A stretch of DNA of 64,000 bases from an uncultured Eubacteriales bacterium (lineage in GTDB: Bacteria > Bacillota > Clostridia > Peptostreptococcales > Anaerovoracaceae): contig CACYPK010000011.1 in NCBI GenBank assembly GCA_902776285.1, positions 1 through 64,000 on the forward strand, written 5' to 3'. Positions 53,465-63,834 of the stretch are shown piece after piece. Under the pieces are notes generated by a model. It saw only the letters and a program-made list of their open reading frames with translations. It did not search any database and was not told the DNA's origin. Both the position numbers and the translations under genes were made by a program. Position 1 is the first letter of the stretch; every line of letters begins with the position of its first letter.

Positions 53465-54581
53465 ATGTTACAGCTTGATGAAATAAGAAGCCAACTTCCT
53501 GCTCTCAGAGCGAAGATAGAGGAAGTGGGAGGTTATCTTTGACCCGGAAGGGTTAAGGAAAAGGATAAAGGAACTCGAAGACGAGAGCCTTAAGGACGGA
53601 TTCTGGAACGATCAGAAAAACGCCCAGAAAGTTTTAAAAGAGAAAAAATCGCTCGAGGACAAGCTTTCGGCATACGAGAAGCTCGCTTCAGATGCCGAAG
53701 AACTGCCCGAGCTTCTGGATATAGCCGAAGAGCTCGATGACGAAGAAGAAGCGAAGTCCGTGATCGCGGGCTTTGAGAGGATCAACGAAGAGCTCGAGGA
53801 GATGAATACACGCATGCTCCTCTCCGGCAAGTACGACAACAAGGACTGCATACTCAGCATCCATTCGGGCACGGGCGGAGTAGACGCCAACGACTGGGCT
53901 GAGATGCTTGAGCGCATGTACCTCAGATACTGCGAAAAGAAGGGCTTCAAGACCAGGATCCTTGACAGACAGGACGACGTCGATTACGGCATCAAGAGTT
54001 CTACCATAGAGGTGAGCGGAGAGAACGCGTACGGGATGCTGAAGTCCGAGAACGGAGTGCACAGACTGGTCCGCATCTCGCCGTTCAACGCGATGGGAAA
54101 ACGCCAGACTTCTTTCGCGGCAGTCGAGGTGGTGCCGGACATAGGCGATGACATAGAGGTCAACATAGACCCGGGTGATCTCAAGATCGATACCTACAGG
54201 TCGGGAGGAGCCGGCGGCCAGCACGTCAACACGACTGATTCAGCCGTCCGCATCACGCACATTCCTACGGGCATCGTGGTCACCTGTCAGAACGAACGCT
54301 CACAGATCATGAACCGCGAGGTGGCGATGAAGATCCTCGTGTCCAAACTGACAAAGATAGCGGAAGAGGCGCACAAGGAAAACCTCAACGAGATAAAGGG
54401 AGACCAGTCGATGGCGACATGGGGCTCCCAGATAAGGAACTACGTGTTCCAGCCGTACACGATGGTCAAGGACACACGCACCGGCGCGGAAGTCGGCAAC
54501 GTTGACGCTGTTATGGACGGAGACCTCGATGTATTCGTACGCGCCAAGCTGTCGCAGGACGCGGGGAACGCCAACGGATAG
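53465..54581 (+). CDS. prfB: Peptide chain release factor 2, with programmed +1 frameshift
   Basis: The gene starts at 53465 with 25 codons ending GGYL and then an in-frame TGA (53540-53542). Reading continues in the +1 frame from GAC at 53541 (DPEGLRKRIK...), giving about 371 residues in total. The catalytic GGQ motif is in SGGAGGQHVNTTDSAVRITH, and the stop-recognition region follows the TGGVDANDWAEM block. RF2 terminates at UGA and UAA; the frameshift is the well-known autoregulation by RF2 level. A binding site GGAGGG precedes the ATG. Predictions that start in the second frame miss the N-terminus. Confidence 0.98.
53527..53543 (+). promoter_or_regulatory. prfB programmed frameshift site
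   Basis: GGGAGGTTATCTTTGAC contains an internal Shine-Dalgarno-like GGAGG, the slippery CTT codon and the in-frame TGA followed by C. This is the standard RF2 recoding signal. Confidence 0.95.
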
Positions 54582-54617
54582 ACGACAAGGAGATCAGAGC
54601 CGATCAGTCATTAAAGT

Positions 54618-57600
54618 ATGCTGAGACTTTTTGCGGGAAGAGAGAATATCGATAAAGAGCGTTTCATCTACGATTCCATAAAGGAGCGCGGAGGTGAGAC
54701 GTTCGTTTTGGTGCCCGATCAGTACACGCTGGTGGCGGAGGAGCAGGCTCTCCAGAACCTCGGAGCGGACTGCCTCTTTGACATTGAGATCATCTCGATG
54801 AACCGCCTCGGACTCAGAGTCCTCACAGAGCAGGGCTGCGAGTCGGTCAGGATGCTCGACAAGTACGGACGCTTCATGCTGCTTACGATGCTGATAAAGG
54901 AGCATGCCGGCGACTTTGAGATATTCAGAAAGGTGGCGGGCAAGGTCACATTCACCGCCATGCTCAACGACTTCATATCGGATTTCAAGCAGCAGGGCTG
55001 CACGCTCGAAGAGATGCAGGAGATGCTAGCAGGTGAGGACGGCGGGGACATACTCAATGCCAAGCTGAAGGAGCTGAGCGGAGTAGTCGGGGCTTATGAG
55101 GAAGCCATAAGCGGCAAGTACGCAGACTCTGAAGACTACATATCGATGTACATCTCGGCCATCAGGGACTCGTCGCTTGTGAAGGGCAAGACCATATGGA
55201 TCTACGGCTACGACAGCATCACACCGAAGTTCGCGGGCGCCGTGATGGAACTCGCTAAGACTGCGGAGTCGGTAAACTTCATAGTCAACAGGAGCGACTT
55301 CGGACTGGATGAGATGCTGACCGCTTCTCTGAGGAACCTCGCTTCGGAACAGGGCGTCGACTGCAGCCTCGAGGAGATAGACCGCACGTATGAGATCGCC
55401 AAGTCCGAAACCATAGCCCGCATAGAACGGAGCCTGTGGAAGGACCTTCTCAGCGCTGAAGAAACGGCGGCGAATCAGGACTTTGTGCCTGAAGATCTTA
55501 CGGTGGTATGCGCGGCCAATCCGTACTTTGAGGCGGAGAACGCCGCCGCATACATCTGGCATCTGGTGAGGGATCTCGGCTATAAGATGCGCGAGATACA
55601 GGTGATAGCCAATGACGAGGGCGTTATGCAGCCGATAATAAGGCGCGTCTTCGCGGAGTACGGTCTGCCGGTGTTCGCTGATACCTCGCGTGACATCACG
55701 GACAGCGCGGCTGTCGGATTCATAGTCAATCTGCTGGACTTTACCGCTCACCGCGGACATTCGCCGTTCCTCTTCGCGATGCTCAAGACCGGACTGTCGG
55801 GCTTTGACGACACTGATATAGAGGATCTGGAGAACTACACGAGAGAGTTCCGTGTGAAGGGCTCCATGTGGGACAAGCCGTTCAGGTACGGCAGAGACGA
55901 TTACGGAGAAGAAAGATTTGCCCGCATCGAAGGGATGAGAGAAAGCATTTCCTCTTCGGTGTCGAAGCTTGACGCGCTCACGAAAGCGGAGAACGTCAGA
56001 GCCTTTATCAAGGGATTCAAGTCATATCTGGATGATGAGTGGAAGCTGAGCGCGCGGATAGAGGACGCCGCCGCCGCTCAGGATGAAGCGGGCCTGCACG
56101 ATGAGGCCCAGCGCATGACACAGAGCTTCAGAAAAGCGATCGAACTGCTTGATCAGGTCGATGAGATAATGGGCGATTCGGAGATGGATCTCGCGGGATT
56201 TACCGAGATATATAAGGCCGGCCTCTCAGACGTAGAGGTAGGCGTCATACCGCCGACAATCGACGGACTTTCCATGGGTACCATGATAAGGACCAGACCG
56301 CGTCGGATGAAGGCCGCGGTCATACTCGGCGCGTGCGAGGGCGTGATGCCGCTGAAGCCTGAGACCGAAGGGCTCTTCTCGGTCGATGAGAAGGAATACT
56401 TCAAGACCAAGGGATTCCCGCTCGGAAAATTATCGGAGATAAAGATGGACGAGGAGAACGCCGCCATGTACCGCATGATGACCAGACCGTCCGAAAAGAT
56501 ATACATCAGCTGGGCCATGACGGACGCCGAGGGCAATGACAACGAAGCGTCACCGGTCATAGAGGCCCTTAAGACGCTGTTCCCGAGGATAAAGACAGAC
56601 GGGCTCATCCGCAGGGACATCATAAGCGAGGGCTTTAAAAACACCCTGGCTCCGGGCGAAGTCGACACTGTCAACACCCCGGACGACGGAATGAGACATC
56701 TCATAAACCGCATAAAGGACACGAACGGTCCGGACGAGCCTGACGCTCTCACAAGAGCGATGCTCAGGTGGTATGCCGAAAACAGAAAAGACGATCTGGA
56801 TGCCATGCTGAAGGCTGCGGCATACGACAACGACCTTAAGCCTCTTGACCGCGGGACCGCTAAGGAACTGTTCGGGCGTGCCGACGGCAAGCTCCACATG
56901 AGCGCTTCTTCGATAGGCAGTTACATTGACTGCCCGTTCAAATACTTTATGGACAGGGGCCTCAGGCCGAGCGAGGAGCGAAGCTTCGAAAGCGACGCGC
57001 GCTCGGTCGGCGACATCTATCACAACTGCCTCATGGCAGTCGCGGAGCAGCTTATGTCGCGGAGCGATATAATGGAGAAGATCAGGGATGGCGATGATGA
57101 AACGCTTAGTGAACTGGTCACCGCGGCTCTCGACAAGCTGTCAGAAGACTACAGGGGCGGTCTGTTCATCTCGACCGGAGCGGAGGAATACCGTATGGGC
57201 CGCATACGCGAGATATGCGCGGGCGCGGCAAAAGCGATGGCTTCCCAGCTCGCCGCCGGAAGCGTGAAGGCGGCGGTGTTCGAAGAAAACTTCGGCAGAA
57301 AGGGAAAGTTTGACCCGATAAGACTCAAAATAGGCGAAGACGAGGTCCTCGTAGAGGGCACGATAGACCGTGCTGATACTATGGACGTGGACGGCGATGA
57401 GCGGGTCAGGATAATCGACTACAAGACGGGCTCCGACAAGCTCGATATGTGGAAGATGCGTCAGGGCTACAGGATGCAGCTGATGATCTACATGATATCC
57501 GCTTCGTCCGGAGAGGTATCCCCGGCGGGCATGTTCTACTTCAACATCAAGGATCCGATAGAATCCGCCAACGACATGGACGCCGCAAAGACGGAAGGCC

Positions 57601-57944
57601 TGGCGGCAAGGACACCGGAAGATGAGTTCAAACTCAAGGGAGTATTTATTGATGAAGAGGGCGTGCTCAAGGCAATGCCCGAAAAAGTGCTCTCGTCCGC
57701 TAAGGGCAAGGTCGGCCGCGAAGAATATGAAGAGGTCCGCGGCGAGGTGCTGGCGCGCATAGAGGAGACCGCGTCGGGCATACTCAGCGGCAGTATAGGC
57801 ATCCACCCGCTCAAGAACGACAACAAGCTTGTCTGCGGATACTGCGGCTACAAGTCGGTGTGCAGGCGCGACCGCGGCTACACCAAAAACTACGCCCGCA
57901 GCATAAAAAAGAAACCGAAAGAAAAGAAAGATAATGCCGATTGA
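54618..57944 (+). CDS. addB: ATP-dependent helicase/nuclease subunit B (AddB-like)
   Basis: The 1108-residue protein matches AddB along its length: TFVLVPDQYTLVAEEQALQNL at the start, the Chi-scanning/helicase-like middle, and a C-terminal RecB-type nuclease with IIDYKTGSDKLD and RMQLMIYM. Four cysteines expected to bind a 4Fe-4S cluster are present, one in SYIDCPFKYF and three in VCGYCGYKSVC. The N-terminal Walker A usually seen (GRxGSGKT) is replaced by AGRENIDKERF, which lacks GK(S/T). No addA follows; the next gene is a metallo-hydrolase, whose ATG overlaps the addB end by 11 bases. Recombinational repair and DNA degradation are the known roles of AddAB. Confidence 0.9.
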   Translation: MLRLFAGRENIDKERFIYDSIKERGGETFVLVPDQYTLVAEEQALQNLGADCLFDIEIISMNRLGLRVLTEQGCESVRMLDKYGRFMLLTMLIKEHAGDFEIFRKVAGKVTFTAMLNDFISDFKQQGCTLEEMQEMLAGEDGGDILNAKLKELSGVVGAYEEAISGKYADSEDYISMYISAIRDSSLVKGKTIWIYGYDSITPKFAGAVMELAKTAESVNFIVNRSDFGLDEMLTASLRNLASEQGVDCSLEEIDRTYEIAKSETIARIERSLWKDLLSAEETAANQDFVPEDLTVVCAANPYFEAENAAAYIWHLVRDLGYKMREIQVIANDEGVMQPIIRRVFAEYGLPVFADTSRDITDSAAVGFIVNLLDFTAHRGHSPFLFAMLKTGLSGFDDTDIEDLENYTREFRVKGSMWDKPFRYGRDDYGEERFARIEGMRESISSSVSKLDALTKAENVRAFIKGFKSYLDDEWKLSARIEDAAAAQDEAGLHDEAQRMTQSFRKAIELLDQVDEIMGDSEMDLAGFTEIYKAGLSDVEVGVIPPTIDGLSMGTMIRTRPRRMKAAVILGACEGVMPLKPETEGLFSVDEKEYFKTKGFPLGKLSEIKMDEENAAMYRMMTRPSEKIYISWAMTDAEGNDNEASPVIEALKTLFPRIKTDGLIRRDIISEGFKNTLAPGEVDTVNTPDDGMRHLINRIKDTNGPDEPDALTRAMLRWYAENRKDDLDAMLKAAAYDNDLKPLDRGTAKELFGRADGKLHMSASSIGSYIDCPFKYFMDRGLRPSEERSFESDARSVGDIYHNCLMAVAEQLMSRSDIMEKIRDGDDETLSELVTAALDKLSEDYRGGLFISTGAEEYRMGRIREICAGAAKAMASQLAAGSVKAAVFEENFGRKGKFDPIRLKIGEDEVLVEGTIDRADTMDVDGDERVRIIDYKTGSDKLDMWKMRQGYRMQLMIYMISASSGEVSPAGMFYFNIKDPIESANDMDAAKTEGLAARTPEDEFKLKGVFIDEEGVLKAMPEKVLSSAKGKVGREEYEEVRGEVLARIEETASGILSGSIGIHPLKNDNKLVCGYCGYKSVCRRDRGYTKNYARSIKKKPKEKKDNAD

Positions 57945-58755
57945 TATCACTTCTGTAGGGAGCAGCAGCTCCGGAAACTCATATATAATACGCGCTGACG
58001 GACATGTCATCATTCTTGACGTGGGGCTGCCGGCCCGCGCGATAAACGGGGCCCTCTGCGAGCTTGGCATAGGACCCGAAGAAGTCGACGCGGTGCTCAT
58101 AACCCACGAACACGGTGACCACGTTAAAAGTGTCAGGGCAGTGGCGCGCAAGTGCCGCAACGCGGTCTTCTACGCGAGCCGCGGTACCATAGAGCACACG
58201 GAGAACTTCTGCCATGTTCCGGAGGAGCGGATCTGTCCGGTAGGCGACGGAGAGATGATAGAGCTCGACGGCATAATGATAGGCGTGTTCCCGCTCAGCC
58301 ATGACGCTTCGGAGCCGCTGGGGTTCACCGTAGAAGCCGACGGAGAGAAGCTGGCGGTGGTCACGGATACCGGCATCGTGACAGAAGAGATCTACGGGGC
58401 GATATATGACTCGGACATGCTCGTCTTTGAGGCGAACCACGACGTGGACATGCTGATGTTCGGAGAATATCCTTACAACGTTAAGGTGAGGATCAAAAGC
58501 GACCACGGACATCTTTCGAACGACTACGCCGGAGAGGTGCTTGCCCGCATCCTTCATGATCGGCAGGCGGAAAGTCCGCTCCGCGTCATGCTGGCTCACC
58601 TCAGCTTCCACAACAACATACCGCTCTTCGCGAGGCAGACCGTAGAGGACGCGCTCTCAGCGGCGGGATTCCACAAGGGTAGGGACTACCTGCTTGAGGT
58701 GGCGGCAAGGGAAGGCCTCACGGGCATGCCGGCAATAAATGATGATGCGGAGTGA
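57934..58755 (+). CDS. Metallo-beta-lactamase-fold hydrolase (YycJ/WalJ-like)
   Basis: The 273-residue protein has the metal-binding motif LITHEHGDHVKSV at about residues 50-62 and further ligands in GVFPLSHDASEPLGF and SDHGHLSN. It opens ITSVGSSSSGNSYII, typical of YycJ (WalJ), which is thought to have 5'-3' exonuclease activity. It overlaps addB and precedes rlmH; YycJ and RlmH are commonly neighbours in Firmicutes. Confidence 0.9.
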   Translation: MPIDITSVGSSSSGNSYIIRADGHVIILDVGLPARAINGALCELGIGPEEVDAVLITHEHGDHVKSVRAVARKCRNAVFYASRGTIEHTENFCHVPEERICPVGDGEMIELDGIMIGVFPLSHDASEPLGFTVEADGEKLAVVTDTGIVTEEIYGAIYDSDMLVFEANHDVDMLMFGEYPYNVKVRIKSDHGHLSNDYAGEVLARILHDRQAESPLRVMLAHLSFHNNIPLFARQTVEDALSAAGFHKGRDYLLEVAAREGLTGMPAINDDAE

Positions 58756-58780
58756 ACATAAAGAGGGCAATTGATATATA

Positions 58781-59260
58781 ATGCTTAGGATCAACATAAT
58801 CTGCGTAGGCAAATTCAAGGAAAAATACTGGGAGGCGGCATCGGCCGAGTACATGAAGAGGCTCGGCGCGTACTGCAATGTGTCGGTGACTGAAGTCAGG
58901 GAAGAAAAACTGCCGGCGCACGCTTCACGCGCGGATGAAGAGACCGTGATCGAAAGAGAAGGAAAGTCGATACTGGACAAGCTGAACGCGGGCGATTTCG
59001 TCATCGCTCTTGACATCGGCGGACGCGAGCTCTCGTCAGAGGCTCTGGCGGCAAAGATCGCGGACATATCGTTCAACGCTTCCGCTGTCGACTTCATAAT
59101 AGGCGGCAGCCTGGGCCTCAGCCCTGAGGTCAAGGCAAGGGCGGATCTCAGGATGAGCTTCGGCCCCATAACGCTGCCACACCAGCTGGCGCGCATAGTG
59201 CTGCTGGAGCAGATATACCGCGCGTTCAAGATCAACGCCGGCGAGACATACCATAAATAA
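58781..59260 (+). CDS. rlmH: 23S rRNA (pseudouridine1915-N3)-methyltransferase
   Basis: The 159-residue SPOUT enzyme matches RlmH: INIICVGKFKEKYWEAASAEYMKRL at the N-terminus, the SAM-binding knot IGGSLGLSPEV and the end LPHQLARIVLLEQIYRAFKI. It methylates pseudouridine 1915 of 23S rRNA. Confidence 0.97.
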   Translation: MLRINIICVGKFKEKYWEAASAEYMKRLGAYCNVSVTEVREEKLPAHASRADEETVIEREGKSILDKLNAGDFVIALDIGGRELSSEALAAKIADISFNASAVDFIIGGSLGLSPEVKARADLRMSFGPITLPHQLARIVLLEQIYRAFKINAGETYHK

Positions 59261-59305
59261 AAAACCGCGGATAATGACGCGCGCAGATAAAAGAAAGGGA
59301 TAATA

Positions 59306-59485
59306 ATGGCTAATAAATACAGCAAGAGCAACACTTCCAGAAAGGCAGCAGAAGAAAAGACGATGCAGGATTACGAGGAGCGCCGCAAGAGGCTCAACCG
59401 CGGCGCCAAGATAATGGCGCTCATCCTTGTAGCCACCATGATAGTGTTCTACGTGATATCCGCGGGACTCTTTCTTTGGGAATAA
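59306..59485 (+). CDS. Small single-helix membrane protein (59 aa)
   Basis: The ATG follows AAAGAAAGGG by seven bases. The product has a basic, charged N-terminus (EEKTMQDYEERRKRLNRGAK) and one transmembrane helix (IMALILVATMIVFYVISAGL) ending FLWE. I do not recognise it by name; similar short proteins occur after rlmH in Clostridia. A terminator follows. Confidence 0.75.
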   Translation: MANKYSKSNTSRKAAEEKTMQDYEERRKRLNRGAKIMALILVATMIVFYVISAGLFLWE

Positions 59486-59516
59486 AACGCTGTTAGCAAG
59501 AAGAATATGAAAACTG

Positions 59517-59536
59517 AAAAACGCCTTGGCGTTTTT
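59517..59536 (+). terminator. Terminator before the V-ATPase operon
   Basis: AAAAACGCC (59517-59525) and GGCGTTTTT (59528-59536) form a hairpin ending in a T-run. The 131-base gap that follows holds a small inverted repeat (cacac...gtgtg at 59582-59598) next to a TAAAAT box and is the likely promoter region. Confidence 0.85.
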
Positions 59537-59667
59537 TGTTTTGCTTTGTTTTTTCGATATTTAATTCACATATAGGAAAAGCACACCCTCAAAGTGTGAT
59601 AAAATATAAACAACTGTAATCAGTATTCGGTTATACAAGGTTATTGACTCATTAACAGGAGGTGCCT

Positions 59668-60231
59668 ATGGAACTACAGATTCAAGACCTGGTCACCTCT
59701 ATCCGTAAGGAAGGGATAGAGGCGGCGAATGCCGAAGCGGAATCCATCATTGCAGAAGCAAAGAAAAAAGCGGAGTCTATCGTCTCCGGCGCGAAGTCTG
59801 AAGCGCAGCAATACAAGGATACTGCTGAGAAAGAAATCAACATTCTCAGAGAAAGTGCTGCAGTCAGCGCCGAGCAGGCGAAGAGAGACGCTGTTCTGGC
59901 TTTCAAGTCTGAAATCCAGAGCGAGTTCGAGAAGATCCTCGCGGCCGATATCGGCAAGGAACTCTCGGGCGAAGGGCTTGGCAAGCTGATCCGCGCGGCG
60001 ATCGCCGGGGATAACGTTGCAGATTATGCAGCAGAAGTATCCGAGGTCGGAGATGCTCTCAAGAAGGAGCTTGCTCAGGAGATCAAGAACGGGCTGGAGA
60101 TCAGGCCGACAAAGGAAGTACAGCAGGGATTCCGCCTTGCGGCAAAGGACGGGTCCGGCTATTTTGACTGTTCAGATGACGGAATCATGGAGATGCTGAT
60201 GCCATACTTCAGAGATCTGGACTTCCAGTAA
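59668..60231 (+). CDS. V-type ATP synthase subunit E
   Basis: The 187-residue protein is a long Ala/Glu/Lys-rich coiled coil (IAEAKKKAESIVSGAKSEAQ) followed by a small globular domain, the peripheral stalk subunit E of V/A-type ATPases. The ATG at 59668 follows AGGAGGTG; the GTG at 59662 is too close to the binding site. First gene of the operon in this window. Confidence 0.9.
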   Translation: MELQIQDLVTSIRKEGIEAANAEAESIIAEAKKKAESIVSGAKSEAQQYKDTAEKEINILRESAAVSAEQAKRDAVLAFKSEIQSEFEKILAADIGKELSGEGLGKLIRAAIAGDNVADYAAEVSEVGDALKKELAQEIKNGLEIRPTKEVQQGFRLAAKDGSGYFDCSDDGIMEMLMPYFRDLDFQ

Positions 60232-60243
60232 AGGAGGCACAGT

Positions 60244-60765
60244 ATGGCTTCGTATTATTATCTGATAGCAAGCCTGCCTGAACTCAGAGCGGACGGAGAT
60301 ATGCCGTTGACATACGACGAATTTCTGTCCTGCTGCCAGTCGAATGTAAGCGAAGAGAAGTATCAGATGCTTAAGGATCTCACCCTCGATTCCACGGAAG
60401 GCCCTCTCGTTGATGAGTGGTCGCGCTTCTACGGAATGCTCATGAAGGAGCTTAACTATCAGAGGAGCATGAACCTGGGCAAGAGCTATTCATCCGCTTA
60501 CGATAAGGACGGTCTCATAGCACAGGCGGCATCCGCCGCGCTTACGGCGAAAAACCCGCTTGAAGCAGAAAAAGTCCTGCTGGAATACGAATTCGAAAAT
60601 CTCGATTCACTGGTTGGACTGCATATGTTTGACGACTATGTGCTTTTCGGCTATGCGATCAAATTGAAACTGCTTGAGAGGCTGAATTGCTTCGAACAGA
60701 CGAAGGGCAAGGCTGAATTCCAGTCACTGTTCGACGGGATACAGCAGCGCGTATACAGTTTGTAA
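60244..60765 (+). CDS. DUF2764 family protein of the V-ATPase operon
   Basis: The 173-residue protein starts MASYYYLIASLPELRAD, the usual opening of DUF2764, and is mainly helical. In operons of this type (spirochaetes, Bacteroidetes, some Clostridia) it takes the place between subunits E and A where others have C and F; a role like subunit C has been suggested. It starts 12 bases after the E gene. Confidence 0.85.
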   Translation: MASYYYLIASLPELRADGDMPLTYDEFLSCCQSNVSEEKYQMLKDLTLDSTEGPLVDEWSRFYGMLMKELNYQRSMNLGKSYSSAYDKDGLIAQAASAALTAKNPLEAEKVLLEYEFENLDSLVGLHMFDDYVLFGYAIKLKLLERLNCFEQTKGKAEFQSLFDGIQQRVYSL

Positions 60766-60777
60766 CAGGAGTATCAT

Positions 60778-62508
60778 ATGAAAACACAAACAGGACATGT
60801 AGCCGGAGTCAACGGAAACCTGATAAAAGTCGATTTCGATGGCTCCGTTCGCAAGAATGAAGTCGGTTACATCCTCGTTGATGACAAACGCCTTAAAGGA
60901 GAGGTAATCCGTATCAACAACGGGGAAGTAAGCATGCAGATCTACGAAATGACGAACGGCATCAAGGTCGGTGACGAAGTAGAGTTCACCGGCGAGCTCA
61001 TGAGCGTAGATCTGGGTCCGGGCCTGCTGACACAGGTATTCGACGGTCTGCAGAACCCGCTGCCAAAACTGGCTGAGCAGTGCGGTTTCTTCCTGGACAG
61101 AGGAGTTTATCTTGACGCGATCCCTGATCGCGACTGGGAGTTTACTCCTGTAGCCAAAGTCGGCGACAAAGTCAAGGCCGGCAGCACTCTCGGAACCGTT
61201 CCCGAGGGACTGTTCACACACCATATCATGGTACCGTTCACGTTGAGAGACAGTGACTGGACCGTGAAGTCAATAGTCGGACCGGGCTCATACAACGTAC
61301 GCTCGACCGTCGCGACGATAGTTAACGCTAAGGGCGAAGAGAGAGACCTTTCGATGGTATTCACACAGCCGGTAAAGCAGGCTGTCAAGTGCTACTCCGA
61401 AAAGCTGCGCCCGACTGAACCGCTCGTAACAAAGATCCGCTGTATCGACTCCTTCCTTCCGGTAGCGAAGGGCGGAACGTTCTGCACACCGGGACCTTTC
61501 GGAGCGGGCAAGACAGTACTTCAGCACATGCAGGCCAAGAACTCTGAGGCGGACGTCGTAATCGTAGCTGCCTGCGGAGAGCGTGCCGGCGAGGTAGTAG
61601 AAGTACTGAAAGAGTTCCCTGAACTGATCGACCCTAAGACAGGCCGTTCACTGATGGAAAGAACCATCATCATCTGCAACACATCGTCCATGCCGGTAGC
61701 TGCCCGTGAAGCTTCCTGCTACACAGCGGTAACACTGGCTGAGTACTACAGGCAGATGGGACTCGACGTACTGCTTTTGGCGGACTCCACAAGCCGCTGG
61801 GCTCAGGCGATGCGTGAGATGTCAGGACGTCTTGAGGAGATCCCGGGCGAGGAAGCTTTCCCGGCTTATCTGGAGTCCACGATCGCTGCGTTCTATGAGA
61901 GAGCCGGCAAGGTTCGTCTCGACAACGGCGAGATCGGTTCCATCACCATCGGAGGTACGGTATCACCTGCCGGCGGTAACTTCGAAGAGCCGGTAACACA
62001 GGCGACACTGAAGGTAGTAGGCGCGTTCCACGGTCTTGCGAGAGAGCGTTCTGACGCCCGTAAGTACCCGGCCATCCACCCGGTGGATTCGTGGTCCAAG
62101 TACAGAGGCGTTGTAGACATGGATCTCGTAAACAGGGCACGCGGCATCCTCATCAGGAGCACGGAAGTCAACCAGATGATGAAGGTAGTCGGCGAGGAAG
62201 GAACCTCATCCGAAGACTACACCATCTATCAGAAGGGCGAACTTCTCGACGCGGTATACCTGCAGCAGAACTCCTTCGATCCTATCGACGAGGCCTGCGT
62301 ACCTGAGAGACAGCGCAGGGAATTCGACAGACTCTATGATGCGTTGACAAGAAAGTACGATATAACAGACAAGAGAGAGATCCGAGCGTTCTTCAACCAG
62401 CTCAGACAGGAATTCCTTGACTGGCACGGTACAGAATTCGAGACTCCGGAGTTTGAAGCGCAGGAGAAAAAGATCTCAGACTTTTACATGGCAAAGGTCG
62501 TAGAGTAG
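60778..62508 (+). CDS. atpA: V-type ATP synthase catalytic subunit A
   Basis: The 576-residue subunit has the P-loop [11 protein letters not shown] near residue 240, the non-homologous insert region ([13 protein letters not shown]), the catalytic GERAGEV block and [15 protein letters not shown]. It is the nucleotide-hydrolysing subunit of the V1 head. Known bacterial enzymes of this type pump or use H+ or Na+. Confidence 0.98.
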   Translation: MKTQTGHVAGVNGNLIKVDFDGSVRKNEVGYILVDDKRLKGEVIRINNGEVSMQIYEMTNGIKVGDEVEFTGELMSVDLGPGLLTQVFDGLQNPLPKLAEQCGFFLDRGVYLDAIPDRDWEFTPVAKVGDKVKAGSTLGTVPEGLFTHHIMVPFTLRDSDWTVKSIVGPGSYNVRSTVATIVNAKGEERDLSMVFTQPVKQAVKCYSEKLRPTEPLVTKIRCIDSFLPVAKGGTFCTPGPFGAGKTVLQHMQAKNSEADVVIVAACGERAGEVVEVLKEFPELIDPKTGRSLMERTIIICNTSSMPVAAREASCYTAVTLAEYYRQMGLDVLLLADSTSRWAQAMREMSGRLEEIPGEEAFPAYLESTIAAFYERAGKVRLDNGEIGSITIGGTVSPAGGNFEEPVTQATLKVVGAFHGLARERSDARKYPAIHPVDSWSKYRGVVDMDLVNRARGILIRSTEVNQMMKVVGEEGTSSEDYTIYQKGELLDAVYLQQNSFDPIDEACVPERQRREFDRLYDALTRKYDITDKREIRAFFNQLRQEFLDWHGTEFETPEFEAQEKKISDFYMAKVVE

Positions 62509-62521
62509 GAGGTCGAAGAAT

Positions 62522-63817
62522 ATGCAAAAAGTATATACAAAAATAGAATCAATAGTAGGTAACGTAGTCACCGTACGCGCGCCGGGCGTCAAGAACGGAG
62601 ACCTGGCTCTCGTAGGCGACAGTTACGCGAACGTAATCAAACTGGATAAGGACCTTGTCTCGCTCCAGGTATTCGCGGGAGCTCAGGGCGTCAGCACGAC
62701 TGACCCTGTCCGCTTCCTCGGCAGACCTATGATGGTATCGTTCTCCGATCACCTGCTTGGACGTATCTTCGACGGAGCCGGTGTACCGAGAGATAACGGA
62801 CCTGCTCTTACGGAAAACATGATCCCGATCGGCGGACCGTCGTTCAACCCGGCCAAGCGTATCCTTCCTAAGAAGATGGTACGTACAGGTATCCCGATGA
62901 TCGACGTATTCAACACGCTGGTAGAGAGCCAGAAGCTCCCGATCTTCTCCATCTCTGGAGAACCGTACAACCAGCTGCTGTCCAGGATCGCGATGCAGGC
63001 CGAAGTAGATATCATCATCCTCGGCGGAATGGGACTCAAGTACGACGACTACATGGAGTTCCGTGACACGCTTGAAAAGGGCGGCGCTATGGCGCACACC
63101 GTAATGTTCATCCACACCGCGGCGGACCCTATCGTAGAGTGCACGCTGGTACCTGACATGTCACTGGCAGTTGCCGAGCAGTTCGCTCTCGAAGGTAAGA
63201 GAGTACTCGTTCTCCTGACCGACATGACCAACTTTGCCGACGCACAGAAGGAAATGGCGATCACGATGGAGCAGGTACCGTCCAACCGTGGTTATCCGGG
63301 AGACCTCTACAGCTGCCTCGCTGCAAGATACGAAAAGGCAGTTGATATCGAGGGCGCGGGCTCCATCACCATCCTCGGCGTAACGACGATGCCTGGTGAT
63401 GACGTAACCCACCCGGTACCTGATAACACAGGATACATCACAGAGGGTCAGTACTATCTTAAGGGCGGCCGTATCGAACCTTTCGGATCGCTTTCGCGTC
63501 TGAAACAGAACGTAAACGGAAAGACCAGAGACGACCACAGAGCCCTGATGGACGGTATGATCAGACTCTACGCTCAGTACAAGGAATCCCTTGAAAAGAA
63601 ATCCATGGGATTCATGATGACTGAGTGGGATGACAAGCTCCTGAAGTACGGCGAGATGTTCGAAACCAAGATGATGGATCTTTCAGTGAACATTCCGCTG
63701 GAGGACGCTCTTGACCTTGGCTGGGAGATCCTCGCAGAATGCTTCGATCCTGTTGAGACAGGAATGAAGACAAGTCTGATCGAGGAGAGGTGGCCTAAGA
63801 AGGACGCGTTGAATTAG
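62522..63817 (+). CDS. atpB: V-type ATP synthase subunit B
   Basis: The 431-residue subunit has [38 protein letters not shown] and [14 protein letters not shown], typical of the non-catalytic B subunit. It alternates with A in the V1 head. It lies 13 bases after atpA. Confidence 0.97.
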   Translation: MQKVYTKIESIVGNVVTVRAPGVKNGDLALVGDSYANVIKLDKDLVSLQVFAGAQGVSTTDPVRFLGRPMMVSFSDHLLGRIFDGAGVPRDNGPALTENMIPIGGPSFNPAKRILPKKMVRTGIPMIDVFNTLVESQKLPIFSISGEPYNQLLSRIAMQAEVDIIILGGMGLKYDDYMEFRDTLEKGGAMAHTVMFIHTAADPIVECTLVPDMSLAVAEQFALEGKRVLVLLTDMTNFADAQKEMAITMEQVPSNRGYPGDLYSCLAARYEKAVDIEGAGSITILGVTTMPGDDVTHPVPDNTGYITEGQYYLKGGRIEPFGSLSRLKQNVNGKTRDDHRALMDGMIRLYAQYKESLEKKSMGFMMTEWDDKLLKYGEMFETKMMDLSVNIPLEDALDLGWEILAECFDPVETGMKTSLIEERWPKKDALN

Positions 63818-63834
63818 TATAAAAGGAGCGTGTC

